DNA from: Todiramphus chloris collaris
Lineage: Eukaryota; Chordata; Aves; Coraciiformes; Alcedinidae
Direction of reading: 5' to 3'
Assembly (NCBI GenBank): GCA_025345505.1
Contig: JANVCC010000018.1
Coordinates: 53,063,411 to 53,127,410, forward strand
Length of the DNA stretch: 64,000 bases
Of the stretch, positions 24,161 to 38,700 are shown piece by piece. Both the position numbers and the translations under genes were made by a program. Below the pieces are notes generated by a model. The model was not told the DNA's origin. It saw nothing but the letters and a program-made list of their open reading frames with translations, and searched no databases. Each line of letters opens with the position of its first letter. The stretch's first letter is position 1.

Positions 24161-27100
24161 CATACATCAAAGAAAACTAGTCATCATAACCCACATCTTT
24201 GCAAGTAGGAAACACTGGAGCCAGGCGAGAAAGCAACCAAAAAGATAAACCAGAAGCCAAATGCTCTGCTTGTAAAAAGGGCAAAAATATCAATTTCAAG
24301 CTTGTGTGTCTGGGTCTTGCAGCTGCTGGGCTCTGCCCAGGAGGAGCCCACGGCCCCAGTGCAGAGCGTGGGACGGCAGCAGCGCAGCTGGTGGGATTAC
24401 CTGCTGTGCCAGACCCAGCAACCATGCTGAAAGAGCTTCCTTCATACTTATTCTTGCAGCTCAAGGTCTGTGTTTCACTTCCACTTAAATGTTAAGTGAG
24501 GGATTTCACTGAAACTGCTGCTACTGCTCACAGCCATGAGGATAGCGGGATTTACCACGAACAGACTGGAAAGCCCAAAACAACATTTGTTTTGTTTTAA
24601 TTTAAAAAGCTGTTAGTTTTTTCAGTTCCAAGAAAACTTAAGTGATGGCAAGAAACGTGATTGTGCAGATTGCCTGAACTGGTGTTAATTATTTTTTAAT
24701 CACTGAAAATTAAATTAGGCTTGAAATATACATTAGTTAGTTCTTGTCTGGGCTGTGCAAAGAAAGTATAACAAGCTAACAGATAGTGAATTATAATTAC
24801 AAAAATATATAATTATGTCTATTTTAGAGAGTATAAGAAGGGTAGGCTGACTGTTCAATACAGAATTTGTCCAATTTACAGCACAGCTTATTTAAGCAAA
24901 ACAATAAAATAGCAAATGGTGTAAAATATTATCCTTCATCCTAACGTATGTTGGTTTTTATTTTTCATTTTTAACTACCTTGAAGGGGCTGTTTACATGT
25001 TTCCATGCATTGTGTCAATTTTATTTTTCTTTCTGCCAGTTTTACAATCCGGTGGACTGTCTTTGGTCACAACCATCTGGAAAAAGACACCGTTAGGTCA
25101 CCAGGTAGTGGTACAGCTTGTGTGGATCCATTCTGCTCTGTAGCACTTCCATGGTCATATATCTTTCTGGAGTACATGGATGGCTGGTATTTAGAAAATG
25201 GATCCCATTTTCATGAATATAATTGCTCTCTTTTTAATGGCATTAAATTTATTGCATTTCAAGGAAGACCAACAGCAGCCTTCATCTACTTCCACAAAAG
25301 TAAATGTTAGTATTAATATCAGGTCCAGGGAACAGACTGGTCAGACATAAGTAATTCTTAAGCCTTTCATTATAGTGTAGAGCTGAACAAGGCTCAGAAA
25401 GAATGAGACATTCAGAAGATCCAGTTTTTGACACTTTATGTTCTTCAGAGACTGAGAAAATGGGGAGAGAATAAAGGTGCTGTAACTGCTGCCACAAACA
25501 GTGCCCTCTGACATTGCCTTTCATCCAGGTTAACAAAAAGTCAAGCCTACACTGTCCTAGAACATACAAACATTCTGTACCACATGCTTTTCTTAAAGTT
25601 TTCCTGTCCTACTACAATTTGAGCTATAATGAAAACGGTTATCCACTAAGGAGTTAAACTTTCAAAGGATAGGAAAGTATCGTGATAAATTATGGATGTT
25701 TCCAGAGCTTTATTCACATTGCTAGGGCCATCTGAGGTGTTGAAATCAGTCTGCTCCTTTGAATTGGAACCTGGGCTTTGTCAGCTGCTTTACATCTAAT
25801 TTTTAATGGTGCTGGTTTCTAGTTGAACTGAAATAGTTTGACCCACTCTGCGTCAAAAATAATGGATTCTCCCTTAAAAGTTCTGCTGTGAGGTACATAA
25901 CTGTTATTTTTATGCAAGCCTAGAGGTTCAAGAACTCTCTCTGCCCATCTTCTAGTGAAGAGGAGGAAGAAGTCCAGCCAACTTGCACAAGCAACATACC
26001 TATAGTGTGAGATGGAGGGCTCAACTCTTTCCCCAACCCCTGGTGTCTGGGAGTGCTAAGCCTATAGAGAAAGTACCATCCACTTAGACCTACTTCCTCC
26101 TGGCCACTTTCTGCAGAGATCTTCCTCTTTTATACCCAGGGCATGGAGCTGAACACAGAGAGGTGGCAAAAGAGAGCCAGGACAGTAGCACCCTGGCTGC
26201 TGAGGAACAGGCAGCCTGCGGCTTTGCCCCACTGCCTTCCCAGTTATGCCTCTTGTCTGGCCAGCTACCCAGGCAGATGTGCAACAGCTGCCAGAGGGCC
26301 CTGTGTGCGCTGAGGGGTGGGTTTGTTCAGGTGGGGATGTAAGCACTGAGATGATAGTGGGGAGGAGGCAGCAAGGGGCATGTGGGAAAATGTTGAAGGA
26401 TGGGAAGAGGTAGGAGCAAGATGAGTGTTACTAGAGAAGATGCCTATGGTCTAACACGGGGAAGCTGGAGTCATGTGTGGATATGAGCAAGGTGGCTCCA
26501 GGCTACATGGACGAATAGCAGCTATGAAGATGGGACAGGAGAAAGGCTGACTACTTTAGGCTCCTGGAGCTTTACTGGCAGGGCTCAGCAGATGGGGACA
26601 GAATATGATAAAGACCTGAAGGTAATTTGTACTAGTGGGTGAGGAACAAAGCTAACAGTCTACTGAAACACTGTTTGGAGTTTCCCTTTTACCTAAATTA
26701 GAAATGTCATTTTTCCTAACTCTTCTGGTACTTCTGAAGGTGTAAATACCACCAATTAGAGGTTCCTACACTGATAGTGAGTAGTCCTAGAATAAAACTG
26801 ATGATGGTGGAGCTGGAGGCATTTGCTAATTTCAATTTACTCTTTCAAATCCAGCCATTCTGCTGCTGAAAACCCCTGGAAAAATAAATCATCCCCATAA
26901 CTGGCAAAAACATGCTTTCGAGAAGCAACCACTTGCAACAAGCTACACAAAACCCCAGTCCTGGTTTGAGTGGAAATACTGGGTCCATCTATCCTTTTCA
27001 GAAAAGTTTTTTTTATGTGTGAATTGAACAAAATTTCCACTCTACAGGTATTTAAAAAAATATTTAGTTATGCCTACCTTTCCCTATTTGCATCTATTTC

Positions 27101-30100
27101 CCTATTTGTACCTATCCCTATCTGTACAATTTATTCATCCACGGTCACAAAAGAGGACTGAATTATATAGCAACATAAATCCTTTAGAAAGCAAAAAGCT
27201 ATATGTAAAATTTCAACCAGAGAATCTGAAAGCTCATCTCCCTGGTGAGCCTGGTATCGGCTGGCAGCCATCAGGAAGTACTGTGCTGCAGAAGCTCTTT
27301 CATACCTGGATCTGAGGTTAAAGTAGTAGTGAATACTTGCTGGGCTTCCATGGCAAGTTTGGGATGGTTTTTTCCTATGAAGTGCTACCGTGGTATGCCT
27401 AACAATTCCCTCCTGAACTCCTGGAGAATGCCTCCATGAATTTCCTTCTCTGTAGAGGAGGACTAGAGGGATTAAAAAGGAATCATCTGGATTTCTCTAG
27501 ATAACTTTCTATATCCCAATATATCAGTAATGTCACACAAGCCATGAATCAAAGTTCTTTGGCAACAGCTGACAAATCTAGGCGGATACTGTGCAAAGAT
27601 TTCTGTAGTGTCTGGACAATATTTGTAGGAGGAAAAAAAAGAGGGAAAGGGAAAGCAAACTTCTTTCCTCCCACTATCAAATATCATTGCTGATCACCCT
27701 TAAGACCTGAAGAAAAATCTGCAGTGAACTGGGCATTTTGTGGAATGGGACTTGATCCACAATGGGGAAGAAGTGTCCATTGTCTTCTGGAGTACCAAAA
27801 CGCCAGAGGCACTATATGTGATGGACTAAAGCACTAATCTCCTCTGACAAATCCCTCTGCAATTGCTGCAAAGCCCAGCAGAGGCCAGATTAATATCTAG
27901 GAATTCTGCAAATTTTCTGGTCAATATCGATCTAACAAATAATGATTTAACAAAATATAAAGCCTTCTGAATGCCTCATTAAACAGCTCAAGTGAATTCT
28001 CAGAAAAGATGACTAGGAAACCCTGCTCTGTAAGGGGCACAATATTGAAAAAGGTCCAGCATTCAACTGCATCTGAAAAAAAACCCCAATACATTCCTAC
28101 AAACAAACGTGAAATGGAACTGAAACACTATTTTTTTCCTTTTTAGAAAGCCTCTAGCTGCTGAACTTGAGCTTCACTGAGGATGAGGGAAAGACAAGAG
28201 CAGAAACTTCATTTAAACAAATAAAAAAAGTGATTTGCAGACCATTTGTTGACAGCTCCATAACACTGTCTGGCAAACAGCTACCAATCTGGGTAAGAAA
28301 TCTGTTTGATTAGAGTGGGAAGATGGCTACAGATGGAAGTGGCTGTGTGGAGGAGCCCAGCCAGCCAGTGACAGGGTTGGTTTCCTCAGGAGCTCCAAAG
28401 TTGGAAACAAAATGATGGGGCCAAAATTTTATTTTGCATCAAAGCATATCAGGATTTTCAGCCATCTGTGCCCCACTATTCTCCTGAGAGACAGCAACCT
28501 TTGACATGCCAGCTTTTGCTAAAAGAAGAGGAGTGGCTAATTGGATTCCTAATCCATTAATACTAATCTTTTCACTGAAGTGACAGCAAGTGTGATCTGT
28601 CATCTTTGCTTCCCTTGCTGCTTTATGTGGCTGTGTAAAACTGGAGCATGGAGCTGGTTGCTGCTGCTCACACTTCACTGGAGTGAAGTACAGAACCTGA
28701 TATAATCACCTAAGAGATGCAGAAATCTCTGGCCAAATTCAGATCTATAGTGACAGGATTTACTTGTAGGTAAGTCTATCCTTTGGTACTTTGGAAGGAG
28801 TCACATATATTTATATGGGAGCTGAATCTGGTGTACAGTTTTCAAGTTCCTTTATGAGCACTATTGATTGCAATCCACAGAAATGAAAAGTGGTTAATTT
28901 TTCTCCTGTGTGAGGATGAGCAGGTTTTATAAATGAGGCTGTATAAATAGATGTTCCTCGGATAAAAGGATGTGAGTGATGCAAATTGTATTGCAACTTT
29001 AATCCTTTAATGACTCCAGCACATATTGGTAATTACATTATAAAGTTAGCCCATTTAGTGGGGCAGAGCTAGAAGGGTTACACTGGAAGCAACTATGAGA
29101 CCAAAGTATTCAAGGCCAAGTGCTGTAAGTTATTTGAGCCCATAAGAATGACTCTGTTCTGCTCCTTCATTCTTTTCTCCAACTCATCAGCCAAGCACAG
29201 TTTGCTGCCAGCTACCATCCTAAACACAGGAAAAAAAGTATTGGGAGAGAAGAAAAGATGCTATAACAATGCAAGATCTACAAGTAAAATGCAGGGAACT
29301 GAGCTGAATGTTTTAAGAACCCATACATTTTTGTTAGAGAGCTCTCAGATGGGTCTCACTGAAACACACAAGTTTCAGCAGCAAAACATTCCAGCAGTTG
29401 GTTTAAATGTCGTAGGGTGTACGGATTTAAGAACGGATTTTTAAGAGGATGTACCACTAACTGCTACGTTTGGGGAGCTCACAGCCTGTGAAGTCTTTTA
29501 TGTAGATCATTATTGCACTGGCATGTCTGAAACAAGTGAAAACCTATGAATAACTAAAGGGAGAATATGAACAAAAGAGAAAGAAAAGAGAAGAGGTGAC
29601 TTAAGCCACAACAGACACCGTTTGCCAATGATGCAAATTAATGCTGCTGTTCAGATTCCTTGGTGGGAGCTGTGGCAGAAGCACTGGCTAATGGGCTTGG
29701 GGCACAGCTAGATGAGCCTGTATGGTAACATGTCGGCAGCTGCCTGCATTCTGTCTCCACCGTGGTTTCCACTGTGGCTATGCCCCAAGCTGTAACAGGT
29801 GACAGCAACTACTTGTCCCTAACAAGGACAAGAATAGAGGTATTCAGACAAGGCTGCATTAAAATGAGGACAGCAGCAAGGCCAACTGGATGGAATCAGA
29901 GTACAGAGAAAACCTTTGTTTCCTGTCCTGGAGCAAAAATAATGACTTCTACACCATCAGCTCCCCACTCTCATCTTTTTGTAAGCAAACTGAAGTCCTC
30001 AAACTACAGCTCCTGCAATAGTTTAAGAGATTCCCTAGTAGGAAGACAGAAAGTAAGCATTCTCAGCACAAGCCAGGTGCTACCTGCACATGCATGAACA

Positions 30101-31197
30101 AGCATTTTATGACTTTCAGAGATGACATGCGCTCCAAGGCTGGAGTCACTGAACTGGAAGAGCAGAGAGAATGGCACTGGCGACACTCGGGAATGCTGCA
30201 GCCTGAGCCCACCTCCAGACTTGATACCCTGAGCATCCACACAAGGAAGCTGGGTCTCATTACAATGAGCAACTGAGACAGGACAAGCTCTCTGAGCCAG
30301 GCCCAGGTTCACAATAGATGAAGGATGGGACATAACAGCGTTGTGTCCTGCCAGTCTAGAAGTGGCTGTGACATTCTGTGCGTTTGGCAAGCTACAACAT
30401 GGGGGCTTTCCTTCTTTAAAGTACGTAGCAATGCTAGGAAGGGAAGACCTAGTTAATCTGGTATGGAGCTCCCACTTTTGGTGGGATCAGGAAGAGAGCC
30501 CCCAGTCATTATGCATATGGGCAGGAACCCCTTTCTGTAAGCTAGTTTTGAATGTGTAGTGGGTCGTGTTTGTACTCCCAGTTTGAGTTGCATGGCGATG
30601 ATAGAGCTGGTTTTAAAATAGATACTTGCATGATGTTAGCAGGATAGCTGTGGAAGTACAGAAACCAAGGTGTGCTGCAACATCTACCTGAGAAGCTCAG
30701 TAAGTTGTCAAGCTGTCAGTTTTAAGATGCCTTTGATATGTTTACATTAACCAAAATAACAATGTATTTTGTCGGTCCTGCTTGTTTACCATTTGACAGT
30801 ATCCCACTGATTTCCACAGAACATAAAATGTCCCATTGCCCTTTACAGATCAGTAATCAGAGAAATATTAGACATTTTCTTCAGACAGCATTGGATGGCA
30901 TAGCCCGGCACGTATTTAAACTTTGCTGCATGCCTGGGGTATTCAGTTACTAACAAGAGATTGATTGATTTTTATGTTTGTCTCTTATATCCACCAGTCT
31001 CAGTTACAATTTTGCTATTTCCTCAGCTGAACAACGCTAATGACTTTGAAAGGCAGTTAAGTGGAAGATAAATTTCAATTAGTAGGTAAAAACTTTAAGG
31101 TAAGCTGTGGTAGGGCATATCTACCTTTTTCTAGTCTGAACTACTCATACAAATTACTATCTGTATCTGTTCATTGTACAGTGGAGCTGAAAGACCA

Positions 31198-31218
31198 CCC
31201 CCCCCCCCCCCTCCCCCC
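31198..31218 (+). repeat. C homopolymer (14 C, T, 6 C)
   Basis: Fourteen C, one T and six more C. The minus strand is a near-continuous G run that could form a G-quadruplex. Length is prone to sequencing error and replication slippage. Confidence 0.92.
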
Positions 31219-34200
31219 AGTCTCTAGCCACCCTCTACCAAAAATCAGTTATCTCCTGCACCTTCCTATGGTATTAGTGTAGAGCTGAGCTAAGGGAAAG
31301 AAGCATGAAAATGTATCCATCCATAATGCAGTGCTGTAGTTCCTAACTGGGCTAGTAAGTTCTAGTGTGGGCTTCCAGCTATAAACGCATGAGAGGGTAG
31401 CAAAATAAGTGCAAGTTATTATACCTAACAGGTAGAGTTTCATGTGATCATCACTGAAAAAAGAGTGATATTTTGATGTAACAAAAGTCAGTCTATTTCT
31501 CTTGACAAGAGAAAGGGGATAGCACATGAAACAGAAAACCAATGCATTCCAAAGTGATGAAAAATTGAGAGGCTAAGCAACTAAGCGATATTTATTTCCT
31601 AAAGCAGACAAGGATTGGTTTTGATATCTGCTTTTCTTGTAAATGGTTGATTCCAACCCAGTAGCTACAACCCTGACCTGAAATCTTGCTTCAACAATAT
31701 TTTCATTATTGTATCATTAAACTTACCTTGTGTTATGAGAAAAAGACATACTGGAGTAAAAGGGCAAACTGTTAGCTACACTACAGTAACATTCCACAGC
31801 ATGTGGTGTTTGCAGATACCCTGAGATATAATTACAAGACCCACATGAGAAGTGCTTTCTGAGAAGCTGGTGCAGGCCAGTAAGAGTGTTAATTAAATCC
31901 AGTATGAGGTTTTGGTACCAGAAATTCCATTTGACAGGCACAAAACATCGCTATTTTCCCAGGGGAGGAAACTGCTGAAATGTGCTGCGCAGTTCTGGGC
32001 AGACGCTAAAGGATGACAGCATCCTAACAATCATAACAATCTCCTTGTGCTTTAGAACACAGTCCAGCCTCCAGTTCTGGGGATGGAGGGAACTTCTAGA
32101 GATTATTTCATTACAGACCAGAGTGAGCTTTGCTTTTGTTGCAGGCTAATGTACCTCTTTTTTCCCCCAGTCTTGTTTTTCTCGTGCTGGCCAGAGTTGA
32201 TCAGTGAACACACGCATGATACTGCCTCCTGTTTTCCGGTGTAAAGCCAAAGCTAGAAGTTAGGGTACAGGTCAAGAGAAGGTGAGGCAGCCATACACAT
32301 TTGCAAAGAGAGGCTCAAAGTGGATGAAGGGACATATACAAAATTCCGCCCGTGCTGGAGAGCAGCCTGTGCCACACTGCAGGAAGTAACTCCATGAAGG
32401 ACTTCATGGAGAAAAATCTTCAGTGTACCGAAGAAGGTGAATTCACAGAGTTGTTTCTCTTCCTTTTCCTCCTCTCAGATAAATGTCACGCAGGGAATGT
32501 AGGAAACAGACTGCGTTTGAATAAAGGATACTGTCTCCTGGCCCAAGGAGTGATCAGGAAAGTAACAGGAGCTCTAAAAAAAGCGTATTCTTAGAAACCA
32601 CGTCATCTGAACAGATGCAGTGCTGCTAAAGTTCACTGGATAAACTAGGTTTTATTTTCTACAGCATCTCTTTAAATACAGTAACAAGAAGTCAGCAGGT
32701 TCATGGATACAAACCCACTGGAATGTTTTGCTGAACATTAATAACTCCACAGCACTAGGTTCCAGCTATGTGGGCCAAAACAAACATAAAGCCATTTTTG
32801 GTTCCAATCCCATACATAACCTCTGGGAATTACGTTGAAACTTCCCATTTTCCCTGTTACCTACCATGAATTTCACAGCCTAGAAATGTGAGCTGGTGAG
32901 GAGCTTTCAGCGAGTCAGGCTTGGAAGTAAACCAAGGAGCAAGACAACAGCTTCAGAGTAACACAAATGGCTTGAAAAACCTGCCTGTGAAATATGGGCA
33001 GGGAAGAGGGCTTGTGAAAAGGAAATCATTCATCCCTGATCCCTTTTCAAAGCACAAGGTCCTCATGCTGAACTTCAATACAGAGCTGCATCCCAGCAGC
33101 ATCCTGGCTCTTCACAGACATCTCCACCGTACTCTGTGCCTGTGGGCACCGAGAGGAACAGAAATGTTGTCCCTACTCTGTGATTTACGTGAAGGTGGAA
33201 ACAATCTTTATGGTTTTTTACTGAACAGTGATACTTCTCCACATACAAATGCTCACTTTCATTGAGCTTCGGCTGCTGCACATTGTCTGTTGCTTTCCTT
33301 GCCTCTGCACGAGTTTTCTGCTGCTTTCATTCCTCTCCTTGCACAGGAGAAGGAGAGCCTGAAATGATGGGGTGGCCACTTGAGAATTAGCGTTATTGAT
33401 TTTCTGAAGAGTAGATTTCCGCTTTATTAAAAACTATGATAATGTTGGCCAAAGCCCTTGGTGAGCAGTGGGCTGCTATTTCACGTCAATCCAGAGTCAG
33501 CAGTGAGAGACAGCAAAGTCTTGAACAATTCAGTGGGTTTTTTTAATGTGTAAAAATCCCATTTGACTGGGAACCAGAGTCTATGCAATAGTCAGATCCC
33601 AGAGCCTGTGAAATAAGTAAAACCTTGCTGACAGCCTTGTGACTACAGCCATACAAACAGCCTAAAAAGTCGGGCCACCTTTTGCTGTATTTCCTTACTT
33701 TAAGCAAGGAGAAACACATTTTTTTTTAGCCAATTATTAGTAGCACTTTAAAATTTCCCATGCTCATAAGCATTTTAAGAAGGCTTTGGTCTGAAAATAA
33801 CCACTGTCTTTCCCTGCAGTATACAAACCTCACGAGTGTCTTTAAAACTGCTCCACTTCTTTGGGCCCCAATTCAGCAAAAATCTAGGACATTCATTTAT
33901 GACCCATTTTCTATCATTAGGAAGAAATGAGTTTGCACTAGTAACAGATAACAGAGCCCGATGCTGTGATAGCAGGAAAGGCACCACACTGACATTCTTT
34001 GCAATAAAAACAGGTGCACAGAGATCTCTTTTTTTTTCTGTGAAGCAGATGGTCATTGTGCCATTGCAAATAAACGGCAAAAAAAAACTACTAGGCAGAA
34101 TTTTTTTCCTCACATCATGTTTCCTATCCACGGTCCAAAGTTTCTTTTAATCACAAGAGTAATTATGTTTCTTGCAGAGATTCCAAATGCAAGGGATTTC

Positions 34201-37200
34201 TAAAAGGCAGTGATTAACAAGGCCAACACAAAGCCTATATTAAAAAACATGCTTTCAAAGATACTGTTGCCAAAAGCAGGTCTATAGTTTTATAATGAAT
34301 ACTCTCCAATTATTCATTCCTACCAACGCTACAAGAGTAGTTGGCTGGAAGTCCTGATGCCCACCTCTACCCCCCCAAAACCATTCTCACATTACTCTGC
34401 TTGGGCATAAAGGAAAAGTGAGCAAGTGCAGTTTCATTTCTATTCCACTCTGACTTGCCAGTAGACTATTGCTGGTGTGAGCCAGGCCCACGCCTCCCAG
34501 GCAATGAGGTAAGCACCAAATGATGGCATTTAAGCCTAAACAAGTAAGTAGATGTGCTTGGTGTGCCGTCTAGTGTTAGAACTTCACCACTCGTGCAGCA
34601 CGGCTGCATGTGGGTGTAATGCAGTCATAATGCTTCTTTTCTAATGCATCTTCATCTCTCACAAGGGCCCTCAAATATCTAATGGTCCCATCAGCCAGCA
34701 TATGATGTACTCTGACCATTGCTGCTGGTGACCAAGGCTGCCAGGTATTCAAATCTCATCATCTTAATCACCTTCACATCCTGTGTCTCCCGCTCCTGTA
34801 GCTACCCCTAACTCCTCATGCCACCAGTTCTACATCACAGTTGTGTGCCCTTCCTTCTTTTTGTGTTTACAGGTGTTCAGGGACAAATTACTGGATGGGA
34901 AATCCACAGGAGGTTATCAAATATGTAGAAAGGCTGGGGAACATTAGGGAGAAGTATCATACACATTTGACCTGCTGCCACTGTCTTCCATCAGCAGCCA
35001 CTTCTTCCCTTTTTTTCCAAGTTATCTATCTATACTAAAGAAATAATTGCACAGTTAGTAGGATTTTATACCTTTCATTGACTCCCTCAGGCATTTCAGG
35101 CACCAGCAGACCCCAGTTCCATGTAATTCTGTGTGCCCTGGAGCACCTTGGAGCTGTCTCTTACCATGCCAGGGATGCTTGACACTTCCTCTCTGACCTT
35201 TTGTTGCATTTCCTCATTGGTCTTAGGCATATTCAGCATCTGATGCAAACTTTGCTCCACGATTCACTGTTGGTGCAATCTGTTCTTTGAGAACTCAAGA
35301 ACCTCTCATCTTCTCCTCTACAGAGCAGTATCTCTAGTTCATTTGCTTCCTGCCACAGCAGGAGTCTCTCCTGGACTAAGCAGCATCCATTTCAGGGTCC
35401 TACCTTTTTCAGGGTTCTTAGCCTCTGTATCCGCATGCTGGAGCAAGCACTTGCACTGAGACCTCTCACTACCACCTCAGGACTTCATTGCTCTTACTGA
35501 TGTCTTGCAAATTTTTCCCCATTTGCTGTTTTCCAGTTCTCTGCAGCATCTACTCATTCTGTAATGGCTCAGTGATAAGCAGAACCTGAACTCAGTAGGC
35601 CTTTGGTCAAATCCTCTAACGCACAGTGTCCCTCCATTCTCCCCCAAAACCTACATACCCGCAAGACCATTAAAACAAGAAAAGAAAGTGTACAGAAATT
35701 CTGGCCTTTGCTTCCTTCAGTCTCTTCCAGCACATCTGCTGAAAGCTGTCCTTCTCTTAGGCATTCCTCTAACCCACTCTGGAAGCATTGCTTTTGTTGG
35801 AGATCCAGTTGGCTGCCCTTCCCCAGAAGGAAGGGATGTGTGCCAAGAAGTGTGTTCGGGGAAGGCTGAAAACCTCATTCTTAAACCTCTTTTATCATTA
35901 CTGAGGACTCCAACAGGAGCCATAGCCATGTGACCGGCAACCCTTAACACAGTGGCATAGCAGGAGGTGGAGCCCAGAACTCTGCAGGGCAACACCACTC
36001 TGCCAAAATGCTACTCCAACATCTCTCTCCCAGGGAGTAAGCCACCAGGCAACAGGGTCTAAGAGATTCATGCCCTGCTAATATATATATTTTTTAATTA
36101 GCCATCTTCCTATCTCCTAAGACATAAACCAAACCCTTATTCACTATAATGCTGACATAACGGTACGAAAACCTTTCCTATAAGGCCCTAAAGGGAGAAG
36201 AAAGCTGAGTGTTAACCCAGCTATATTTCACAAACCAGAAATCTCAATATTGTGCATCGGGCAGCCTCTGATGTGACTACCCTCATCTCTGCAGCAGCTG
36301 TTACAAAAGGTGGTTGTCCTCCTCTACTAGTGAAAAGACAAGCAAGTAGATAATGGTGTTTTACTAGTATAAACTATTTAACAAATTTCCCTGATTTTTG
36401 GTAAAGTGACAGGAAGAAACCAGAACAAAACAACTGATTCCTGGCAGGTCAGTCTGGAACAAAAGGTGGAGGCTGCATTGTTGTTTGCAGACTTGCTGTT
36501 CCTACCTGGAGAATCTCTTCACTAGCCTGACTGAGTTACAATACAGTGGTACCAAGGAATCTACAATTCCAAGAGGTTTAAAATAAAGAAAAATAATGCA
36601 GGGGAAAAAAAAAAAAGTAAATTAAGCATTTTTTTAAGATTACCTGCAGGCTAAGTCCACACCATCACAGATTTTCAGAGTCCCACACTGATGCTATTCT
36701 GTAAATTCAGTGGCAGCACTAAGGATGAAACGGTAAGACTATGTCTATGCTATTAAATAAAACAGGCTAGACAGATTTCTGTAGCTTGAAGCAATACAAG
36801 ATGGCCTGGCACACGTACACAAAGCTGAACTGTTGCCCTTTGCCTCCAGCCACAATGGTCATATCAGAACCATCCATTAGGTAAGGTCTGTGGCATTCAA
36901 TCCTTTTTGTTTCCTGTAGTACTGCTGGCTGGTATGGGCCAATTCTGTGCCATGGAGCACTGTGACAATTAAACAAGACAGGGATTGCAGAGCAGTGCCC
37001 TGGTCCTGTTCTCCTTTCTAGTACAGACATAGCCTATGGGTAGTGGTGTTCTAAAGCCTTTTAGAAAGCTCTCTGGGCCACCTCAGATTATCAATCTTAG
37101 CTGCTTGACCTAGTGGGTCAAGCTTCAGCAGAGACATCCCCCCGTTCACCCATTCCTTCCAGGGATATGGCAGGTGCCTCCCCAGCCGGTTTTGTTAAAC

Positions 37201-37729
37201 CCAGCAGTGTTTAGCAAAGGGCAGATTCCCTCTCTGACATATTAGGAAAATCTCACCCAAGTTGTTGTATGTGTATTTTTCTCTGATCACCATTTGCGAT
37301 AGTGTAGTCCTATAAGCTGCAAAAAAATTATGTAAAATACAGAAAAAAAAAACCAAACCCACCCTGAAATATTTCTGAATTTTCAGCTTTCTGTGTTTCT
37401 CCAGACTAGAAATGACCATGGATAAAATACAGTTCTCTTGTTCTCCTGGTTTTATTGCTAACATAAGCCTTGCAGAATGAATCCAAAACTCTCTGAATTT
37501 AAAAGGATCTGTTCAACACAAAGAAAATGGCCTCAGCATCCTAACTATTGACACACATGTTTTAAAAACCTCAACATGTATAAAGCTTTGGGCTTCTTTG
37601 ACTTGGTGCTTAGAAACAGCAAGAACAATAATAGAAAAATGTATGTGCCTAATTGCATTTGTTAAGGGTCAGCTCAGTTTTGAATCTACCTTTTGATTTG
37701 CGCTGGAAGAAGTTGTACAATTCAATCAG

Positions 37730-38700
37730 GATTTGATGACACCAGCACCAGTGCCACAGGCACAACCCATCTCCCCTCGGGGAGGGCAACCGCTTCTCCG
37801 CTGAAAGGCCTGGTGCGCGTTAATGCAATGGTCTGTGGGCTGCTGAAAGCTTTTAGATGACATGTTTCCAGAGACAGAGAAGATGCATGGAGAATAAAAT
37901 AAAATAAAAAAATAATTCAGAAAGTACTCCATCTGCAGTCTATGAAGTACCAGCTTCAATCTGAATGAATCTGAATTATATTCCTGCCGCCCTGATAGCC
38001 TAGAGAGAGTGATTCTCACGGCAGGGATCTCTGCCTGCTAGCGTAATGTGCCTCCATGGCCGCCCAGCCTTCTCATCCCTTCCCTGCAAGCTCCTCCTCC
38101 TCCTCCTCCTCCTGCCTGCCTTCCATTGAGCCCCTCATCTCCCCATGCCCCACAGGGCTGGCAGCTCTCTGTCCACAGCCAGCACACAGGCGCTCACAGC
38201 CTCCTCCACTGCTGGGAGAGGGCAGCCACCTTAGTGAGGCGGAGACTCAGAACCCTGGGGTGGCCATCTTGTGGGTACCAGCGTGACAGGTGCCGGCCTA
38301 AGATGGCAGCCATTTTGATTAAAGGGAAAACTGGGCAAACTGGCTGCTCACCCTCCTGTCCTCCCGAGAGGATGGAACACCCGGAGAACCACCTGTAAGA
38401 AAGAGAATGGAAGACGGGCCACTTTGTTTAAAATCAGAGGCACTTTCTTTTGCAGAGGGAATCTCCCAGCTGCTTTACCCAGGCCGGGCTGAGGCGAGGG
38501 CAGTGGCAGCACCTTGCCTTGGGCAGCGGGAGCCGGCGGGGACCAGGGGGGCTGGCAGGCAGGCAGGGGCCATGTACAGAGGCGCCGTGGCATGCTGCCA
38601 TTTGGAAACACGGGGCTCCCGCTCTGCACGCGGGGGCTGCATGTGAGGCCCACGGTTGTCACACGCTGAGGTCAGGCCGTGGGAATGTAAAAGAAGAGGA
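37730..38700. promoter_or_regulatory. GC-rich, CpG-enriched island-like segment with YY1-like motifs
   Basis: The most GC-rich stretch of the gene-free part. CpG dinucleotides cluster at 38410-38660 (for example GCGGGAGCCGGCGGGG and AGGCGCCGTGG), in contrast to the CpG-poor surroundings. Sequences like the YY1 core AAGATGGC occur at 38300-38317 (AAGATGGCAGCCATTTTG) and, reversed, at 38263-38271; CCATGGCCGCC lies at 38054. A promoter, perhaps for a non-coding RNA or a distant 5' exon, is possible. The open frames inside (up to 137 codons) have no recognisable homology and are expected in GC-rich DNA. Confidence 0.45.
38091..38113 (+). repeat. (CTC)n trinucleotide repeat
   Basis: Seven to eight CTC units inside the GC-rich segment. 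It produces a serine run in one spurious frame. Confidence 0.9.

Larger units (their letters stand above)
17624..37729. other. Long non-coding stretch
   Basis: No recognisable gene or sizeable transposon. It holds the low-complexity tracts at 20.15, 21.4, 24.1 and 31.2 kb and a homeodomain-motif cluster at 28535-28572. The longest frames (up to 128 codons, minus 30004-30390) lack family resemblance. Confidence 0.55.

Noticed and set aside
30004-30390. A 128-codon minus-strand frame
   Set aside because: No recognisable domain, no splice signals in phase, and overlapping frames on both strands are similarly open.
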